A program made the position numbers and the translations under genes. From positions 36,112,601 through 36,176,600 of the forward strand of contig OZ034969.1 of NCBI GenBank assembly GCA_964030785.1: 64,000 nucleotides of DNA, given 5' to 3'. The stretch is from Siderastrea siderea. Taxonomy: Eukaryota; Cnidaria; Anthozoa; Scleractinia; Rhizangiidae. The notes under the pieces are model-generated. The model saw only the letters and a list, made by a program, of their open reading frames with translations. It was not told where the DNA came from and searched no databases. This document shows, piece after piece, positions 61,452-64,000 of this stretch (position 1 is its first letter; each line of letters starts with the position of its first letter).

Positions 61452-62330
61452 CTAGAATAACTGCTTACAAGAGCACCTATTCAAAAACGCAATTATGGCA
61501 TCTCGATACGCCTCCTTCTTTCGTCCCTTAACCTCAATGGAAAAGTGGCCAACCATGGAGTGCATCTGGGTCATCTTGAGACTTTCGATCTCTGACTCTG
61601 TCATCAGGCACAGGTTCTTTCCAGAGAACAGTAAGGGATGAGTGATTTTCTGCTGTAGCGCATCCATCACATCCGAGTAGACGGCCGCCTGTTTCCTCGC
61701 AAATTCTTCAGCCTCATCATCGGATTCGGTGGCATCTCTTCTCTTTCATGCCATTCTAGAGAAGAATAAAAATATTTGTTGGGAACACAGGAACTCCTCC
61801 ACGGTGAAGATTCGCTTCCTGTTCTCGTCTCTCAGGCATCTCATCTCCTTGGAGAAGTCATCTGGGTTGGCCGTGACCCCCGTGGTCTCGCCATGTTTAA
61901 ACTCTCCCTCCTAGTATCTCCTTTGCTTGGAATTGAACCGGTGGTGTGGCTTAGCGGACTCCCAACGAGCCCATCCCTCCGGCAGACAAGGGGAACCACT
62001 GTGTATTTTTAGGACTTCCGCGATGATTTCACTGGCTTTACGGGTGTAGCAGTCATGGGTTTTTGAGGCGGCTTCACTCCAAGGACGCTTCCAAATAGAG
62101 CCAAGAGGCCCAATAATGCACTCATCCACGAACCACTGCAAAGCTGCTATCGTCAGTGTTATCTGGAGGTCTGGGGTATTGTGCACACATGGCTTGGTTG
62201 ATGCTGTACGGTACGGGGAAGGCTGGTACAGAGTACTGTCAGGGCTAATGGCCGACCTCTTGAGGTCTCGTGGAAGCGTTTCCATATATACTCTTGTCTT
62301 GTTCATCTCCCAGGACACTGAAACAGAAAC
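61452..62330 (-). pseudogene. Broken exon of an unrecognised, probably transposon-associated protein
   Basis: A single reading frame extends from a possible acceptor (tgtttcag, 62331-62338) to a stop at 61452-61454. It contains two nonsense codons, TAG at 61911-61913 and TGA near 61743-61745. Coding character persists on both sides of each stop: TVEEFLCSQQIFLFFSRMA before the TGA, and ESDDEAEEFARKQ, SGKNLC and MHSMVGHFSIEVKGRKKEAY after it. I recall similar sequences as a repeated family in cnidarian genomes but cannot name the domain. The paired stops argue for a decayed copy. Confidence 0.55.
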
Positions 62331-63389
62331 GCTCCGTGCCTACGTTAAAAATGAAAATATAACGTAAATTACTACTCAAATACTAGCAGACCATAGCATA
62401 ACACGGATTTCCGTGTGTCGTCACGGCAACCACCCTCACGTTTAAAATTCCGCATTTCCTTCAGGTAATGCCTAAAGGTTGGGTGTTATTTTGTAGCCCC
62501 TTCTCAAATGTAATTCTATCACCTTTCCTACTTCTTTCCTTCATCTTTTATTTGAAACCCTCTACATGTACGTGCATTGTTTTATTTTAATAAATTATTG
62601 GACAAACCTACCTCCTGTGTTGAAACTGAAACGCACCGGGAGACTAGGGACTAGGAGGGGGGTTAGGGTTTTGCGGACTTCTTTTTCAAAGGGAAGGGGT
62701 CTGTTTGAAGGTCCGAAGCTCCAGGGAAGTGCGAGACAAAACCGGAAATTCCAGGGGAGGTCTCTTAGACAGGGGAGCCACCTTTATTTCATACAATTAG
62801 CTGAAGCGATGCGCTTTTTCCCCTTTTTTCTGCTTTGTCCCACGCCCACTGTACCCTCAGACTCGTACCCAGTCGCATGGTAATTAAAACAGAGGGAGAG
62901 CGCAAGGAATTGTGAGTCCAAAAGAGGACTCCCCATAATCCTCTGCGTGTCCTCTTCTCGCCCCAGATTCCTTTGCGCTCTTCATCTTCCTACTAACAAG
63001 CGACTGGGTACGAGTCTGCTGCATTGCTTGCTATCGCCATAGGAAGCGCACTACGCTCAGTTAGCGAGACACAAGAGACGCCTGTGGCACAGCCTAGGCT
63101 ACTAAAATGTTCTCTCTTTATACGTTTTGATGGATAGTAAACAAAAGAGAACGTAATAAAAGAGAAGGTTAGGTCTCTACAGGCAGGAGGGACCCACTGC
63201 AAAATGATTACGTTCACTATTTTTCCACACCTCTTTTGACTGCTTTTCATGGGTCGCAATGCTTGTGTTCAGCTTTTCGCGGCACTACCGACAGATTACT
63301 GGAAGAATGACAACATATAATAGAGCCTTGTTAGTGGATACGGTAGTTAGTGCAACATTCCTAACAAATAACAATAATATAGATGAATA
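62331..63389. other. Intergenic stretch without a supported gene
   Basis: Contains an inverted pair, CAGACTCGTACCCAGTCGC at about 62858 and GCGACTGGGTACGAGTCTG at about 63000, that may bound a short repeat. No coding sequence is supported. Confidence 0.45.
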
Positions 63390-63600
63390 CCTGAGCCGAT
63401 AGGTGTTAGTGATCCAGTCCTGTTGAATAGTTCCTCCGACAGCTTCTTATTGAAAGTGCGATCACCCGTGTGCTTTTTTGAGCGGTGAGATGCCACCCTC
63501 TCTGGGACCTGGCAAAGTTTTTTCCGCCCTCTCCATTTGATACCAAAGGAATCTCGGTGCTTTGAACACACGCGAAAGTTTACGGCAGCGATCCCCTCAA
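63390..63600 (-). pseudogene. Exon-like fragment of an unrecognised repeated protein
   Basis: The minus-strand frame reads FRVCSKHRDSFGIKWRGRKK, then CQVPERVASHRSKKHTGDRT, and ends TPIGS before a donor-like CAG|gtattc at about 63390. The lysine/arginine-rich C-x-H pattern looks like a DNA-binding or transposon-encoded segment. I found no convincing partner exons in the remaining 400 bp, so the gene would continue outside the window or be a remnant. Confidence 0.35.
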
Positions 63601-64000
63601 ATTCTCTTAATGCATAGAAAAGGAGACCGTGAACAAATCACACCCTATAGGGAAAGATGCTGAAGAGAGGGGCATGAAGATGTCCTCACCTGCCCTCATC
63701 AAAATCAGCTCTTTCTCAGACGAGACGTCCTCTCCACGCATTTTCAACATATCTAAGTGCCCTGTTATGTCGCGCTGACAATCACTTAGCGCTTGATATT
63801 CAGTGATCTCTGTACCTTTCTCAGTAACTGAACCTCACTCCGTCCCGGAAAGCTTTCCAATACCGCATTTATCCATTTTTGGCACTCTTACGAACAAATT
63901 TTCCTGCTACACAATTCACATGCTTCAAGTTCTGGGGTTTGGAGGCGCTTCGAGCATTCGTGCACGTCTATCGAGCAGAATTGTTTTGCAATTGATTGAC
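63601..64000. other. Window end, nothing recognised
   Basis: No open frame, repeat or motif that I could support. Confidence 0.4.

Overview
This is an intron-rich, AT-rich animal nuclear window. Long GT-AG introns, a collagen/CTHRC1-type secreted protein, an adhesion GPCR and a dense load of short inverted-repeat transposons suggest a cnidarian, most likely an anthozoan such as a stony coral. The organism is an inference; nothing in the window names a species. There are no bacterial-style operons, CRISPR arrays, rRNA or tRNA genes that I could recognise.

Protein-coding content, left to right. (1) 6268-8760, minus strand: a three-exon gene for a secreted collagen triple-helix protein of the CTHRC1 family (263 aa), complete from signal peptide to stop. 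(2) 17399-18796, minus strand: an intronless two-domain cytidine/deoxycytidylate deaminase of the CDADC1 type, interrupted by one in-frame TAG just before its catalytic domain. (3) 28089-59739, plus strand: the main gene, a 28-exon adhesion G-protein-coupled receptor. I could assemble it with consistent splice phases throughout into 1200 codons plus stop. Its order is possible signal peptide, glycine-rich repeat ectodomain, Ser/Thr-rich stalk, GAIN domain with a degenerate GPS, seven transmembrane helices and a cytosolic tail. (4) 61452-62330, minus strand: a broken reading frame of an unrecognised, probably transposon-associated family, followed by an exon-like piece near 63390-63600.

Most of the rest is mobile-element debris. 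Nearly all of it is non-autonomous elements with terminal inverted repeats: a 2.2-kb element with telomere-like repeats in its ends (395-2598), foldbacks at 11706-12613, 21498-25860 (with a nested TA-flanked transposon at 23491-25131) and 54332-59236, a foldback whose ends are tandem arrays (38079-39580, 7-bp target duplication), a Mutator-like element (30426-31584, 9-bp duplication), a TAGCCTGCG-ended family (9261-9470, 49228-50141, 49648-49719) and a Harbinger-like element (50189-50796). Many sit in introns of the receptor gene, and one encloses a receptor exon. Fragments of a Penelope-like element (about 53184-53423) and a LINE (about 56690-57264) lie in the last intron or the palindrome within it.

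The points most worth following up are the receptor's GPS, which has lost both a cysteine pair and the cleavage-site Thr/Ser; its unusual glycine-rich ectodomain; a candidate transposon-derived exon in its tail; and the single nonsense codon in the CDADC1-like gene. The three genes do not form an obvious functional cluster.
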